From assembly GCF_001645765.1 (NCBI RefSeq), contig NZ_LWUJ01000011.1, positions 62,001-126,000 of the forward strand: 64,000 nucleotides of DNA, read 5' to 3'. The notes beneath the pieces were generated by a model. It was not told the origin of the DNA and did not search any database. It saw only the letters and a list, made by a program, of their open reading frames with translations. Within the stretch, counting starts at the first letter, position 1, and each line of letters starts with the position of its first letter. The translations under genes were made by a program, and so were the position numbers. This document shows, one piece after another, positions 1-10,143 of the stretch. Source of the stretch: Candidatus Mycoplasma haematobovis (GTDB taxonomy: Bacteria; Bacillota_I; Bacilli_A; Mycoplasmatales; Mycoplasmoidaceae).

Positions 1-527
1 GCCGCAACAGGAGTTACTTTTCAACCATAATAATCAGCTATTTGCATTATTTGTTCACAAGTAGCTGCATAGGTGGGGTCATCTCAAGAAATTTCTGTAG
101 CAAAATCTGAGACTACTCCGTGATGATCTACTTTAGCAATAGCATTAAATTTAGTCTTAGAATATTCAAAATATTTAACATATCCCTGTACTCTATCTTT
201 ATTACCTACATCTACTATTACTGCTAAAGCATCAGTAAAATCAGTACAAATATTAATATTTAAATCAGGTTTCATATCTAGTCAATCAAATTGATCGCCG
301 GTATCTCCAACCACATAAGCCTTTTTTCCGGGAAAATTAGTAAGTATTAATTCCTTAAGGCCAAAAGCAGCCCCTAAACAATCACCATCAGGATTTACAT
401 GGAAAAAAATAAAAACACTGGAGTGATTTTCAATTAATTGAACAAAATACTTTAAGAAATTAGCTCTTTCTTTATCTCTCTTCTCTACTATCCTTTTTAC
501 TTCTTCATCTATATTATCGGGAATCAT
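1..527 (-). CDS. DHH-family phosphoesterase (NrnA/MgpA-like), C-terminus beyond window
   Basis: The gene begins at the ATG at 525-527 and runs off the left edge, so only about 175 N-terminal residues are visible. Two in-frame UGA codons (near 279 and 82) must be read as Trp. Seen: the first DHH-family motif HVNPDGD near residue 43 and the signature DHH in VDHHG near residue 125. Known family role: hydrolysis of very short oligoribonucleotides (nanoRNase) and of 3'-phosphoadenosine 5'-phosphate by Mn-dependent cytoplasmic enzymes common in mollicutes. The exact substrate cannot be told from sequence. Its ATG overlaps the stop of the upstream HAD gene by one base, so the two are probably cotranscribed. 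Confidence 0.88.
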
Positions 528-1339
528 TACTTCTTATCCCTAAGAAATAATTCTATTTCTCTAATAACAGCATTCTCATCATTACTATATTTAGATACTA
601 AAGTAGCATTTTGTTTTATTAAATCAATAGCATTACTTACAGCACAAAATCTTGATTTACCCATAGCAGGACTTAAATCATTAACTTGATCTCCAAAAGT
701 AAGAATATTTTCTGGAGCTACCCCATAATAATTACCTAAGAAATCCACTACTAATTCTTTATTAACATAAGAAGCTTGAATTTCCATATTAAGGAAATTA
801 TCATAATTAAAAACAGTTACATTAGGGGGAAAATCAAAAGATCTTAAAGCATTAATTCTATTAACCATTAATCTATTAAAGTCCTCTATAGGTTGTGTGT
901 AATCATAATAATTTTTGATTCCATATACATTAGCTTCAAGTTCTCTTATCTTATTTAATACTTCAGTAGCATTATCTTTAGTTAAAGGAAGATGCATCTT
1001 ATCAGTTAAAACATCTCCTTTCATTAAGCCACTAATAAAGTCTTTATTGTGTAAGAAGTAATTTAGAAATTTTTCTGAAATGAAAGAATATCTTATTAAT
1101 TCTTGATGAGGATCATATATGTAAGCTCCATTACAACAAGATGCAAAGCCCTTTAGTTCAAGCTTTGCATATATCTCTTTAGCATCTCTTCAACAGCGAC
1201 CAGTAGAAAAACAAAAGAGAATATCGTTTCTCCTATTTAATTCTTTAACATAAGCAATAGTTTCTTCTGATAGCTCTCCATGGCTATTAAGAAGGGTGCC
1301 ATCTAAATCAGAAAGAACTAAATATCTATATTTTTGCAT
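527..1339 (-). CDS. Cof-type HAD-superfamily hydrolase
   Basis: A 270-residue protein with one UGA read as Trp in the segment GRCWRDAK. Seen: HAD motif I DLDGTLL near residue 10, motif II with FSTGR near residue 45, and motif IV GDQVND near residue 225, with the cap domain between II and III. Cof-type phosphatases act in the cytosol on sugar phosphates, FMN or pyridoxal phosphate; the substrate here is unknown. The ATG at 1337-1339 puts motif I at the usual distance from the N-terminus. Its first 22 bases overlap the end of the TsaB-like gene and its stop touches the start of the DHH gene. Confidence 0.9.
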
Positions 1340-1704
1340 TCCTTGTAGAGCGGTCTAAGGTCGTTTATATTTTTTAATATCTTAAATTCTAAGCAATTGA
1401 AAGCCTCCAATTCTTTATCTATGTCTTCCACATCTTCATCTAATTCTTTTAGATGTATAGTGGCTTTACTAAAGTAATAGCAACATTTTATAAAAAGTAC
1501 TATTAAACGAGAAGCATTTCAAGCTGAATAAGAATTCCTGAAATATATTTCTTTAATACTACTAAAATCAAAAATACTCTTTAAAGTTTCAATAAATTGC
1601 TCTCCTAATTTAATTTTCTCTATTTCAATATATTTTTGAAACTTTTGTTCTAAATAAAGAGCACATATTACATTCTTTTGAGAATGAAATATGTAAAGTT
1701 GCAT
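1318..1704 (-). CDS. Small protein resembling a degenerate TsaB (t6A synthesis)
   Basis: A 128-residue protein with one UGA read as Trp near residue 62. The layout resembles the N-terminal half of TsaB/YeaZ: a short beta-rich start, then GEQFIETLKSIF followed by SIKEIYFRNSYSAW, aligning with the usual H-S-E...L..L and GPGSFTGLR stretches, but without the glycine-rich sequence. TsaB is the non-catalytic partner of TsaD in threonylcarbamoyladenosine formation; tsaD and tsaC are both in this window, which makes a residual TsaB plausible. It overlaps the HAD gene by 22 nt and abuts the pseudouridine synthase. The identification is inference from weak similarity; it could be an unrelated hypothetical. 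Confidence 0.4.
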
Positions 1705-2363
1705 TAATCCACAAAATCTACATTTAGTTCTTGTAATTTGAATTTAAATTCATCTGGTAAAGGAGCATAAACAGAAATCAATTCTCTAGTGAAAGGGCAA
1801 AGAAATTTTAATTTGTATGCATGTAAATATTGGCCAAAAGTAGGATCAAAACAATTATTTCCATATATTGGATCATTAAGTATGGGGCAATTAATTGAAA
1901 ATAAATGTGCTCTAATTTGATGAGTTCGTCCAGTTTTCAATAAAATTTTTAAAAAGAATCTATCTATTACTTCCACTTCTGTGCAAGCTGGTTTGTAATT
2001 AATGGCTTCTTTATTAGTGAAGCGAAGTTTATTACTTTTGCTTCTTCCCAACGAAAGAGTAATTTTCATCTTCTTAGCCGGTAGTTCTTTGGCTACTATA
2101 GCTAAGTAGTGTTTTTCAATCTCACTATCAAGGAAGAGATTTTTTAATAGAAATAGAGCTTCTTTGTGCTTAGCAATTAGTACGGCTCCAGAAGTATATT
2201 TATCAATCCTGTGTACTAAGTAATAGTGAGCTTGTTTATCTTTATTTACTTCTCCAATTAAACTGCAATCTCTGTCATAAATTGTGGGATGCACAACTAT
2301 GCCAGAAGCTTTATTAACAATCAAAAAATTTTCATCTTCATACAATATCGAATAAATAAACAT
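1704..2363 (-). CDS. RluA/RluD-family RNA pseudouridine synthase
   Basis: A 219-residue protein lacking the N-terminal S4 domain seen in longer RluD enzymes. Seen: the catalytic-loop motif HRIDKYTSG near residue 52, with the Asp that attacks uridine, and the second family motif GRTHQIRAHL near residue 144. It isomerises specific uridines in rRNA or tRNA; the target site cannot be assigned. The ATG at 2361-2363 overlaps the start codon of the divergent RNase Y gene, both sharing the palindrome CATG. Any promoter must therefore lie inside the opposing coding sequence, or the transcript is leaderless. Confidence 0.9.
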   Translation of the reverse strand: MFIYSILYEDENFLIVNKASGIVVHPTIYDRDCSLIGEVNKDKQAHYYLVHRIDKYTSGAVLIAKHKEALFLLKNLFLDSEIEKHYLAIVAKELPAKKMKITLSLGRSKSNKLRFTNKEAINYKPACTEVEVIDRFFLKILLKTGRTHQIRAHLFSINCPILNDPIYGNNCFDPTFGQYLHAYKLKFLCPFTRELISVYAPLPDEFKFKLQELNVDFVD

Positions 2364-3483
2364 GGATTACAACGAAAAGAATTTTGAGAATGATCCTGAA
2401 GTTAAGAAAGAGTTAGAGGCATACGAAAAGTATATTCAGGAAAATAAAAAAAATATTTTTAATAGGATAGTTTTAGATGCCATATATACCTTAAGAATAA
2501 AGCAACCTATTATTAATTGTTGTAAGAAAATTGATTTAGCTTCTTTTCCTAATTTCACTCCTGAAACTATTGGACAATTATTAGGAAAAGAGGGACAGCA
2601 TAAGCAATTCTTTATTAATTTAACTAAAGTAGATTTAGAGATCGATAAAGATAAGAAGAATAGATCAGGAATAGTAATTTCTAAATACAACTCTATTGAT
2701 GTGGAGAAAGCATGTGAATTAATAAAAAAATTGCTAGCGGTAAAGAGATGGGATTTAAAAAAAATGGAGTCTCTTTATGAAGAAGTTAATCGGGAATTTA
2801 GAGAGAGATGTAAGAAGATTGGAGAGGAATGGCTTAAAAATTTTCTTCAATATGAAGAATTTTCTGAACAGTTAGCAGTAAATGTAGGTACTCTTCAATT
2901 TGTATATTCCTATAGCCAAAATATCTTAGAGCATAGTATAGAGGTATCTCAAATTTCAGCCAATATAGCTGCACAACTAGAGTTAGATGTTCTTAAAGCT
3001 AAAAGAGCAGGGTTTTTTCACGATATTGGTAAAGCTACTGCTAACTTTGGAGATCATGTGGAAGAAGGGTTAAAGATAGCTCAAGAAGAAGGATTAGAGG
3101 AATATATTCAGAACTCTATTGAATCTCATCACGGAAGAGTTGTTGCAGATAATCCTTATTCAATGATTGTTAAAGCTGCTGATATTCTTAGTGCTGGTAG
3201 GGAAGGTGCAAGGCCAAGACAAATTGAATTAATAGAGCAAAGAAAAGATATGATTCATAAACATTTAATGACTATTCCTTGAGCTAAGAAAGTAGTAATT
3301 AAAAATGTAGGGAATTTAGTTCAGATCTTTATTAAGCCAGAGAAATTTTCTTTTGATAAATTGCCTATTATGAGATTAGAGACTAGAGCTAAATTAAGAC
3401 AATTACAGTCTGAGTATTCTTACAACTATCAAATTGAATTTCATGTAATTTATGAAGAACACTTCTTGCTTGAAAATAAATAA
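2362..3483 (+). CDS. rny: Ribonuclease Y, short form without membrane anchor
   Basis: A 373-residue protein with one UGA-Trp (3280-3282). A KH-like RNA-binding region lies at roughly residues 60-130 (ETIGQLLGKEGQ), followed by an HD phosphohydrolase domain: H in LEHSIEVS and the metal-binding pair in FFHDIGKA near residue 220. The family endonuclease starts mRNA decay. Typical RNase Y is about 510 residues with an N-terminal transmembrane helix and long coiled coil; both are absent, and the 40 residues before the KH region are charged. The start ATG overlaps that of the divergent pseudouridine synthase. Likely a cytosolic enzyme, unless anchored by a partner. Confidence 0.88.
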
Positions 3484-3559
3484 TGGTGGAGAGGATGGGT
3501 CTCGAACCCACGACCTTATGCTTGCAAAGCATGTGCTCTTCCAGCTGAGCTACCCCCCC
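3484..3559 (-). tRNA. tRNA-Ala (anticodon TGC)
   Basis: A full cloverleaf on the minus strand: seven-G acceptor 5' strand pairing with CCTCTCC (two G-U pairs), D-loop AGCTGGAAGA, anticodon stem-loop with TGC in the loop TTTGCAA, T-loop GTTCGAGAC, and encoded 3' CCA. It sits immediately after the RNase Y stop and five bases from the next tRNA, so the two tRNAs are probably processed from one transcript. Confidence 0.95.
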
Positions 3560-3564
3560 GTTTA

Positions 3565-3640
3565 TGGTGGAAATAGGCGGGATCGCACCACCGACCTTTC
3601 CCTTATCAGGGGAATGTTCTACTACTGAACTATATTTCCT
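3565..3640 (-). tRNA. tRNA-Ile (anticodon GAT)
   Basis: A minus-strand cloverleaf of 76 nt with acceptor AGGAAAT pairing with ATTTCC, anticodon GAT in loop CTGATAA closed by a CCC/GGG stem, a T-arm GGTGCGATCC, and encoded CCA. The T-loop reads TGCGATC rather than the common TTCGANNC. It lies directly upstream (on minus) of tRNA-Ala. Confidence 0.93.
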
Positions 3641-3654
3641 TGCAAATTATCTAA

Positions 3655-5322
3655 TTATAATCCCTCAATATCCCTAGGCATCTTAGGATGAGGATTATAA
3701 ATATCTTTAACGATCTGCCCGTCAGCTACGTGCAAAACCCTCTTTGCCATTTTAGCAATTAATGGATTATGTGTAATTATTATTACAGTAGTTTTTGCAT
3801 AAAAATTAATGTAATAAAAAAGTTCTAGAATAGATTTAGTCATTGAGTGGTCAATAGCGCCAGTAGGTTCGTCAGCTAGTAATATTTTTGGCTTCTTTAT
3901 TAAAGCCCTAGCAATAGCTACTCTTTGTTGTTGGCCCCCTGAAAGTTGGTGAGGATACTTATCTTTATGTTCCTCTAAATTAAGAGCGTCTATTAAGTAA
4001 TTAAGCTCTTCTTTACTTTCCTTAGAAATAAAGATATCTTTAAGAAATAAAATGAAGGACTTTATCTTTCCCTCTCCTTTAAAGACATTATTTCTTAAAG
4101 TACTAATTTTCTCTCTTAAAGAAGTCTTATTATTTAAATTCTGAGCAATAGCTATATTCTCAGAAGCAGTTAAGTTAGGAAGTAAAGCATAATTCTGAAA
4201 TATATATCCAATAGATTTTCTTCTGAATTCATTTAAATCTTCATCAGTCATCTTAGATATATCGTAGTTATTTAAGATACATGCGCCATTAGTAGGTCTA
4301 TCAATACCAGAGAGTATATTTAATAAAGTAGTTTTTCCTGAGCCAGAATAACCTAGTATTACTACAAATTCTCCTTCTTTAATATCTAAGTTAATATCTT
4401 TAAGAGCATGAAACTGTTTGTTATTTACTAAGAAATATTTATTTACTTTCTTTAATTCTGCAATATATCCTTTCTTATTTTTCTTACGTATATCTTGCTT
4501 TAGTAATACATGCATTGACATCAAAATTTGTTGTTGAAGTAATGGATCCTGTATCAAATTTTGTTGTGGTTCTTTATTAGTTCTGAAAGCACTAAAAAAA
4601 AAATCATTACCATTAAATTTCTCTCTTACGTAACGTCAATAAAGGGTGCTAATTCCTGCCAAAGAAGCAATATTTAGAATACTTGTTAGTCAGCCTGTTG
4701 TAGTTAAAGGTCTATGATATATTTTTCCTTGTTGTGGAAGAGTAGTAGGGGCAAAAAGTAAAGTTGAAATGCCTACATCTGACATTGGCTTTCTTATGTA
4801 AAGCAAAGAAAAAGCTGTTCAAATATTAAGAAGAAAGCAAAATATGAAAAGATATTTAAGATACTTAAGGAAGTGTATTATTCTTTCTTGTTCTTTTGAT
4901 TTTCCATGTGAATCTACAATATCTAATAAATCTAATAAGAAGTTATTAACTACAAAATGACAATAAAGACTAATTACTAATAAAGCTATAGTAACTATTA
5001 AGAATACATAAGAATCAAAGCTTCATAGAGCAGAACTAATGTTTTCTGATGAATGCCTTGTGTCTGGTCTAAGTAATTTAACTACATAATTAAAGGCTGT
5101 TTCAAAAGCCACAACAGCCCCTCTACCAACTCTATGTGTATTATTAACTGGTACAAATATAGCACTTAAAGCTGTTATTGCTCAGATACAGAAAAGTCAA
5201 TAAGTTAAGTGGATAAAGAAATTGAAGTTAAGACACCAATATTTAAGGGGGTAGTGATTCTTAAGAAATTGTTGTTGTATTGTGTAACTCTTTAAAGAAT
5301 CATAGAAGGCTTCATTATTCAT
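3655..5322 (-). CDS. ABC transporter protein: four-helix membrane domain fused to ATPase
   Basis: A 555-residue protein open from the ATG at 5320-5322 through several UGA-Trp codons. Roughly residues 30-255 carry four hydrophobic segments and residues 285-555 an ATPase: Walker A GYSGSGKTT, Q-loop FQNYALLPN, signature LSGGQQQR, Walker B ILLADEP and H-loop THNPL. The ATPase resembles the LolD/MacB-type subfamily (phrases such as AKMAKRVLHVADGQI), which in other bacteria exports lipoproteins or peptides. About 60 charged residues sit between the Q-loop and the signature. It follows a second ABC ATPase by 7 nt, and the two may form a heterodimer. The substrate is unknown. Confidence 0.8.
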
Positions 5323-5329
5323 CGCCTGC

Positions 5330-6430
5330 TCATGGGAGCTCATCTAATGGTAAAGGTATTTGGTTATGTAGCTTAATAATCCTACCTTTTTCAATGTGTA
5401 CTAATTTAGTGCCCATTTTGGCAATAATAGGATTATGTGTGATTAGTACTATAGTAGTTTTGTAACGCTTATTAATATCACTAAAAATTTTAAGAATACT
5501 CTTAGAAGTGCTTTCATCAACAGCAGCTGTTGGCTCATCTGCAAATAATATTTTTGGATTCTTTATTACTGATTTAACTATTGCTACTCTTTGTTGTTGG
5601 CCCCCTGAAAGCTGATTAGGTTTCTTGTGTAAGTGTTCTTTAATACCTAAAAAATCAACTAATTCATCTAAATCTAATCTCCTATGTACATTCTCTTGAA
5701 GTGCAGCTCCTTGCATAATATTATCTTTAACAGTAAGGTCTGGAATTAAGGCATATTGTTGAAAAATAAAAGAGAGGTTCTCTCTTCTGAATCTAGTTAA
5801 TTCTTTTTCTTTAAGAGCAATTAAGTTATGAGAAGCTACTATTATGCTCCCATTGGAAGGTCTATCTATGCCTGAAAGTACATTAAGAAGAGTGGACTTA
5901 CCAGAACCTGAATGACCTAATATTACTACAAATTCTCCTTCTTTAATATCAATATTAATGTTATGTAATACTTGGTTGTAAGACTTATCTGAGCTATTAC
6001 AGAATCATTTATTTACATTCTTTACTTCAAGTATGTAACCTGGTCTATTAAGTATGTATTTACTTCCTTTGTGTACAGAATTACATTTCTTTATTTTTGA
6101 AACGGCATCTTTAGCATTAGTTTTCTTTTTCCTTTTTTGAGAGGAATAGAAATCTCTATACCATTCATCGTAGCTTCCATATATCCTCTCATTTCCTTTA
6201 CTTAAATAGGGATTGTAATTGGGATGTGTGGGTAATTCTTGAAAGCTATTTTTCTTCTTCTCTATAGTATTCTTTAAAAAATTTAACTGTAGTAGTTTTC
6301 GATCTATTTTGGTGAGTGGTTGGAATAAACGGTAAGTATATTTTTTTAGGCTCTGGAAAATAGGAAGATTCTTTACTCTTAAGCGAATATATATACTTTT
6401 TCTTTCTAAATTCTCTCTTGTGAAACGCAT
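5330..6430 (-). CDS. ABC transporter ATP-binding protein (LolD/MacB-like)
   Basis: Read from the ATG at 6428-6430, which directly follows an in-frame TAG, the product is 366 residues with one UGA-Trp. Residues from about 140 onward form the ATPase: Walker A GHSGSGKST, Q-loop FQQYALIPD, signature LSGGQQQR, Walker B ILFADEP, H-loop THNPI. The 140-residue basic leader has no recognised domain, and its first 60 residues overlap another frame (6246-6629) with better coding character, so the true start may lie further downstream. Its ATPase is closely similar to that of the next gene, suggesting an old duplication. Confidence 0.8.
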
Positions 6431-6629
6431 CTAATTCTGAAATATGTATATCTAAAGGAAGCTCTAATTCTTTAAGAATTTGTCTGTTTATCTTAGTATT
6501 CTCACTTTTCTTTTTAATTATTCAATTCAATACACTTTTGAATAAATTTAATGCAATTCTAATAGCAAAAGAATATTCATTATTGTAACTCAAAAAACCT
6601 TCTGGATTCTTCTCAAATTTAACTTTCAT
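6246..6629 (-). CDS. Small basic hypothetical protein overlapping the ABC gene start
   Basis: A 127-residue frame starting at the ATG 6627-6629, 11 nt inside the end of phoU, with one UGA-Trp. It is rich in Lys/Glu and aromatic residues, has a central hydrophobic stretch around residues 20-38 (FAIRIALNLFKSVLNWI) and no recognised motif. The start overlap with phoU resembles that of other genes here, which favours translation. Its last 185 bases overlap the annotated N-terminus of the ABC ATPase in another frame. Either the ABC gene starts later or this small frame is not expressed; sequence alone does not decide. Confidence 0.45.
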
Positions 6630-7305
6630 TAAGAATATCCTCATTCTCCATATCTGGAAAATAAGCTTGACAAAAGTTCTCTATTACATTGAAAATATGA
6701 TCCATTGCTCTACCTAATTTAACTAATACTAAATGTACAAAAGAAGGTAAATCTTTATTCATTTCTGAAATAACTAGTACTAATTCACTAGTTTTTGCAA
6801 AAGCATGCTTTTGCATCTCAATAAACTTATTCCTTATTCCGCTACACTGCTTTAAATCAATAGCATTTATTCTTCCCTTACATTTAATAAACTCTTTTCA
6901 TATCTCTTTAATACATTTAAGCATTTCTGAAAAAATATCAAAGCTTTTGAAGACTGTACTTAATTCTTTGCCTTGTTTATTAATTATTTGAGCTATAGAA
7001 AAGCCATAATCAGCAAATCTTTCTAAGTCTTTAAGGGATAATAAGACAGCCAAGAAGAATCTTAAATCAGTAGCTTGTGGTGTGTGCTGAGAGATATTTC
7101 ATACTATCTCTTCAGCCATTCTTTTTTGAATACTATTAACATCAAACTCTATTTCTCTTATTTCTTGTAATAAGTCTTTATTTTGATATTGGAAATAGAA
7201 GTCATATACTTTTTTGTGTAAAGAATAAGTTAAATCAAAATAAGCTTTAAAGGAAATAAAGCAGTCACTAATAACACCCTCTAAGAGGAAAGCATTTATG
7301 GCCAT
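6619..7305 (-). CDS. phoU: PhoU-like phosphate regulatory protein
   Basis: A 228-residue all-helical protein with UGA-Trp codons. The segment TPQATDLRFFLAVLLSLKDLERF (around residues 73-95) matches the conserved PhoU pattern in which PxAxDLR is followed by a helix ending in DLER; a second helical repeat follows. PhoU proteins bind metal clusters and modulate the PstSCAB phosphate transporter. Here it sits between pheT and two ABC ATPase genes that are not obviously PstB, so its transport partner is not visible in the window. The ATG at 7303-7305 overlaps the pheT stop. Confidence 0.75.
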
Positions 7306-9188
7306 TATCTTATTTTGGCCCCTAAAGAAATAAGAGTATCAGTGATAAATTGCATAGAAGCATTTATTTCTTCTTTAGTTAAAGTTTTTTCAAAAGACTG
7401 AAATTTAAACCGGAATAAGAAGGTGTTTTGATATCTTTCTAGAAATTGAATCTCTCGGAGTAAGGGATTAGTTAAATGATTCAATATTTTACCTATTTCA
7501 ATATTAGATAGCTCAAAAGAGATGTCTTTATAAGAGGGGGGGAATTCTGAATATTCTGGGGATTTCTTTAATATGTTCTCTCCTTCTCTTAAGGATAAGA
7601 AAGCTCCAACAACTTTAAATGGTAATTTAGCTTTTAAATACCCTAAATAACCAACTATTTCTTTATTACTAATAATTTGTAATAAATTAGTACTTAGAAA
7701 TGGTGGAAAAACTTTTGTAGCTAAAGCGAAAGTAATCTCTTGATTAATCAATGAACTACTTCTCTTTAAAAAGGATTGTAAGTCATATAGGTCATTATTA
7801 ATTAGAGAAGTATTTAAAGGAAAGGATTTAGGAATTAAAGGAACTACTATATTTAAAGTATTTAAATCTGTAGTTATTTCAAATATAGGGTAAAGAGCAT
7901 TCTTAAGATTATTATTTCTCTCTAATACATTTATTAATTCAAATAGAGCATGTTTTCTTAGTGCTGACTTATCTAAAGAAATAGGATTCTTTAAAGTGCT
8001 TACTTCATTATTAAATAATTCATAAGTTTGAGAAGCTTGTTCTGGTAGTTGTAAATTAAAGGTAGAGCACTCTAAGAAATTTTTATTCTTTCAAAAATCT
8101 TTAACTTTTTCCAAAGAGAATAATTTGGAAGCGGGAGTTATTGAGTATTGAGCTATTGGAGGCTTTTCATCTATATCATTTAAATCTACATTTCTCATTA
8201 TTTCTTCAATAAAGTCTTTGCAATTATTAATGTCGTTTCTTCACAAAGGTACAGTACATTTATTATTTTCAAAAATAAAGCCATATTTACTTAATTTAGT
8301 AATTAGCTCTTGCTTAGTAGTTTCATTAATACATAAAAAAGTACAAACTTTACCTCAATCTATATCTATAGTTACAGGATTTACTATTTCTGATATTTCA
8401 TTGCCTAAAAATTCATTAGCCAAATTATTAAAGAATATTGATTTAGATTTAATTGTTTGGCCAGTAATTGGTTTAATTAGTATATTAAAGGCTAAGAATA
8501 TATAGTAATTTAAACATTCTTCATAATTAGTAGAAAAGAAGTTATTAGTAAAGAGAGCCAATTGAAGTTCTCAATTACTACTATATTTCTTTCCATTATT
8601 TATGGGCTTTTCATAATTTAAATGCTTTATTAATTCTGAGGCTAAGCCTCAAGCAGAATGTAAATCTCCTCTATTGGAAGGTAGAGAGAGTTCAAAAATA
8701 ATATCATCTAAATTTAAATCACTAGCTTCAAAAAGCTTATTAATATTAAAGTCTTCTGGTAACTCTAATATACCCTCTATTCCTTTGAAAGTTAAGAGAT
8801 TAGATTTAAATAATTCTTTGTAAGAACAAAGCATTCCATAAGATACCTTCCCAAATACTTCTCTTTCTTTAATCTCTATATCTCCTAGTTTAGCGCCTGG
8901 TAAAGAAGCAATTACTTTAATGCCTTCTCTTACATTACTTGCTCCACAAACTATATCTCTCTCTTCATTTAATAAAGGAATAAAGACTTTGCAATAATTA
9001 AGCTTACTACTGCCCTCTATCTTTTCAAAAGATTTAATTTGTGCATAATAAATACCTGTAGGAGCTATTATTTCTTCATAAGATTCAAGCTCTATACCGC
9101 TCTTAAAAAAAGCTTTAGTCAGAGCTTCAATAGAAAAGTTTTTTATATCTGGAAAGAAATCAGAAAGTAAGTTCCTAGTAATAATCAT
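7305..9188 (-). CDS. pheT: Phenylalanyl-tRNA synthetase beta subunit, shortened
   Basis: A 627-residue protein with several UGA-Trp codons. In order: N-terminal B1 region, an EMAP/OB-type tRNA-binding domain (YYAQIKSFEKI...CGASNVREGIKV...MLCSYKEL, residues 48-140), a reduced middle, a catalytic-like core domain, and a C-terminal anticodon-binding FDX-ACB domain (residues 530-627, with ILKKSPEYSEFPPSYKDISF). PheT is usually near 800 residues; the missing length appears to come from the editing (B3/B4) part. It forms the (alpha-beta)2 enzyme with PheS, whose gene overlaps it by 14 nt. Confidence 0.9.
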
Positions 9189-10143
9189 CTCTTAAAAATG
9201 AAAAATTATTAGTGTAAAGCTTTCTGATATCAGAAATGTGATACTTAATCATGGCTAATCTCTCTAGCCCTACACCTCCCGCAATAGCTTCATATTCTGA
9301 AGAATAACCAAAATTATTAAGTATTTCACTCTTTAATAAGCCTGCCCCTAATACCTCTATTCACCCACTACCTTTACATATTTTGCAATTCTTAGAAGTG
9401 CAAGTGCAACGCATATCTATTTCTAAGGAGGGTTGAGTAAAGGGAAAGTAGGAGTTTCTAAATCTATACTCTCGATTCTCTCCAAATATAGCTTTAGTTA
9501 TTACTCCTAGCATTCACTTTAAGTTTGCTAAATTCATACCTTTTTCTACCCATACAAAATCTAATTGAGTAAATTGGTGTGTATGTCTAGCACTCTCATC
9601 ATCTTTGCGATATACAGCGCCTATAGTAGCGCACTTATTGCCCTTATTTTCCTTTAAAAAAATAATACTATTAGTGGTGCAGTGAGGCCTTAATATAGTG
9701 CCATTATTAAAGTAAAATGTTTCACTTTCTGATTTTGAAGGATGATCTGGAGTAAAACATAAATTATCAAAAGCTTCTTCTTCAGTAACTACTTCTTTGC
9801 CTGCTTCAATATGAAATCCTAAGCTATAAAAGAGCTTAATTAAGTCTGATTTAATTTCAGACAAGTAATTTAGTGAGTAATTGTTGAAATTTAAATTAGG
9901 AATAGAGAGATCTAAAGTATCTATATTTAAAGCTTTCTCTTCATATAATTTTTTGAATTCATAAAATGCTTCTTCAACTTCTTTCTTAAGAGTATTAATT
10001 CTTATTCCTAATTCTTTCTTTTGATCAACAGAGGCAATAGCTATTTCTTCTTTTAAAACATTAATATATTCTTCTTCAAATGCTTTCTTAAGCGCTAAAG
10101 CTTCTTGAATATCTTTAGCGTTCTTTATCTTTTCTTTAATCAA
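9175..10143 (-). CDS. pheS: Phenylalanyl-tRNA synthetase alpha subunit
   Basis: A 322-residue class II synthetase. The first 95 residues form the usual antiparallel coiled coil. Seen in the catalytic domain: motif 2-like stretch AVYRKDDESARHTHQFTQLD with the conserved HxxxFxQ pattern, the downstream PSLEIDMRC and GSGWIEVLGAG segments, and motif 3 GGVGLERLAM near residue 285. The best start is the TTG at 10141-10143, within the 3' end of metK, because no ATG exists before the coiled coil. Its stop lies 14 nt inside pheT, indicating translational coupling of the two subunits. Confidence 0.93.
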
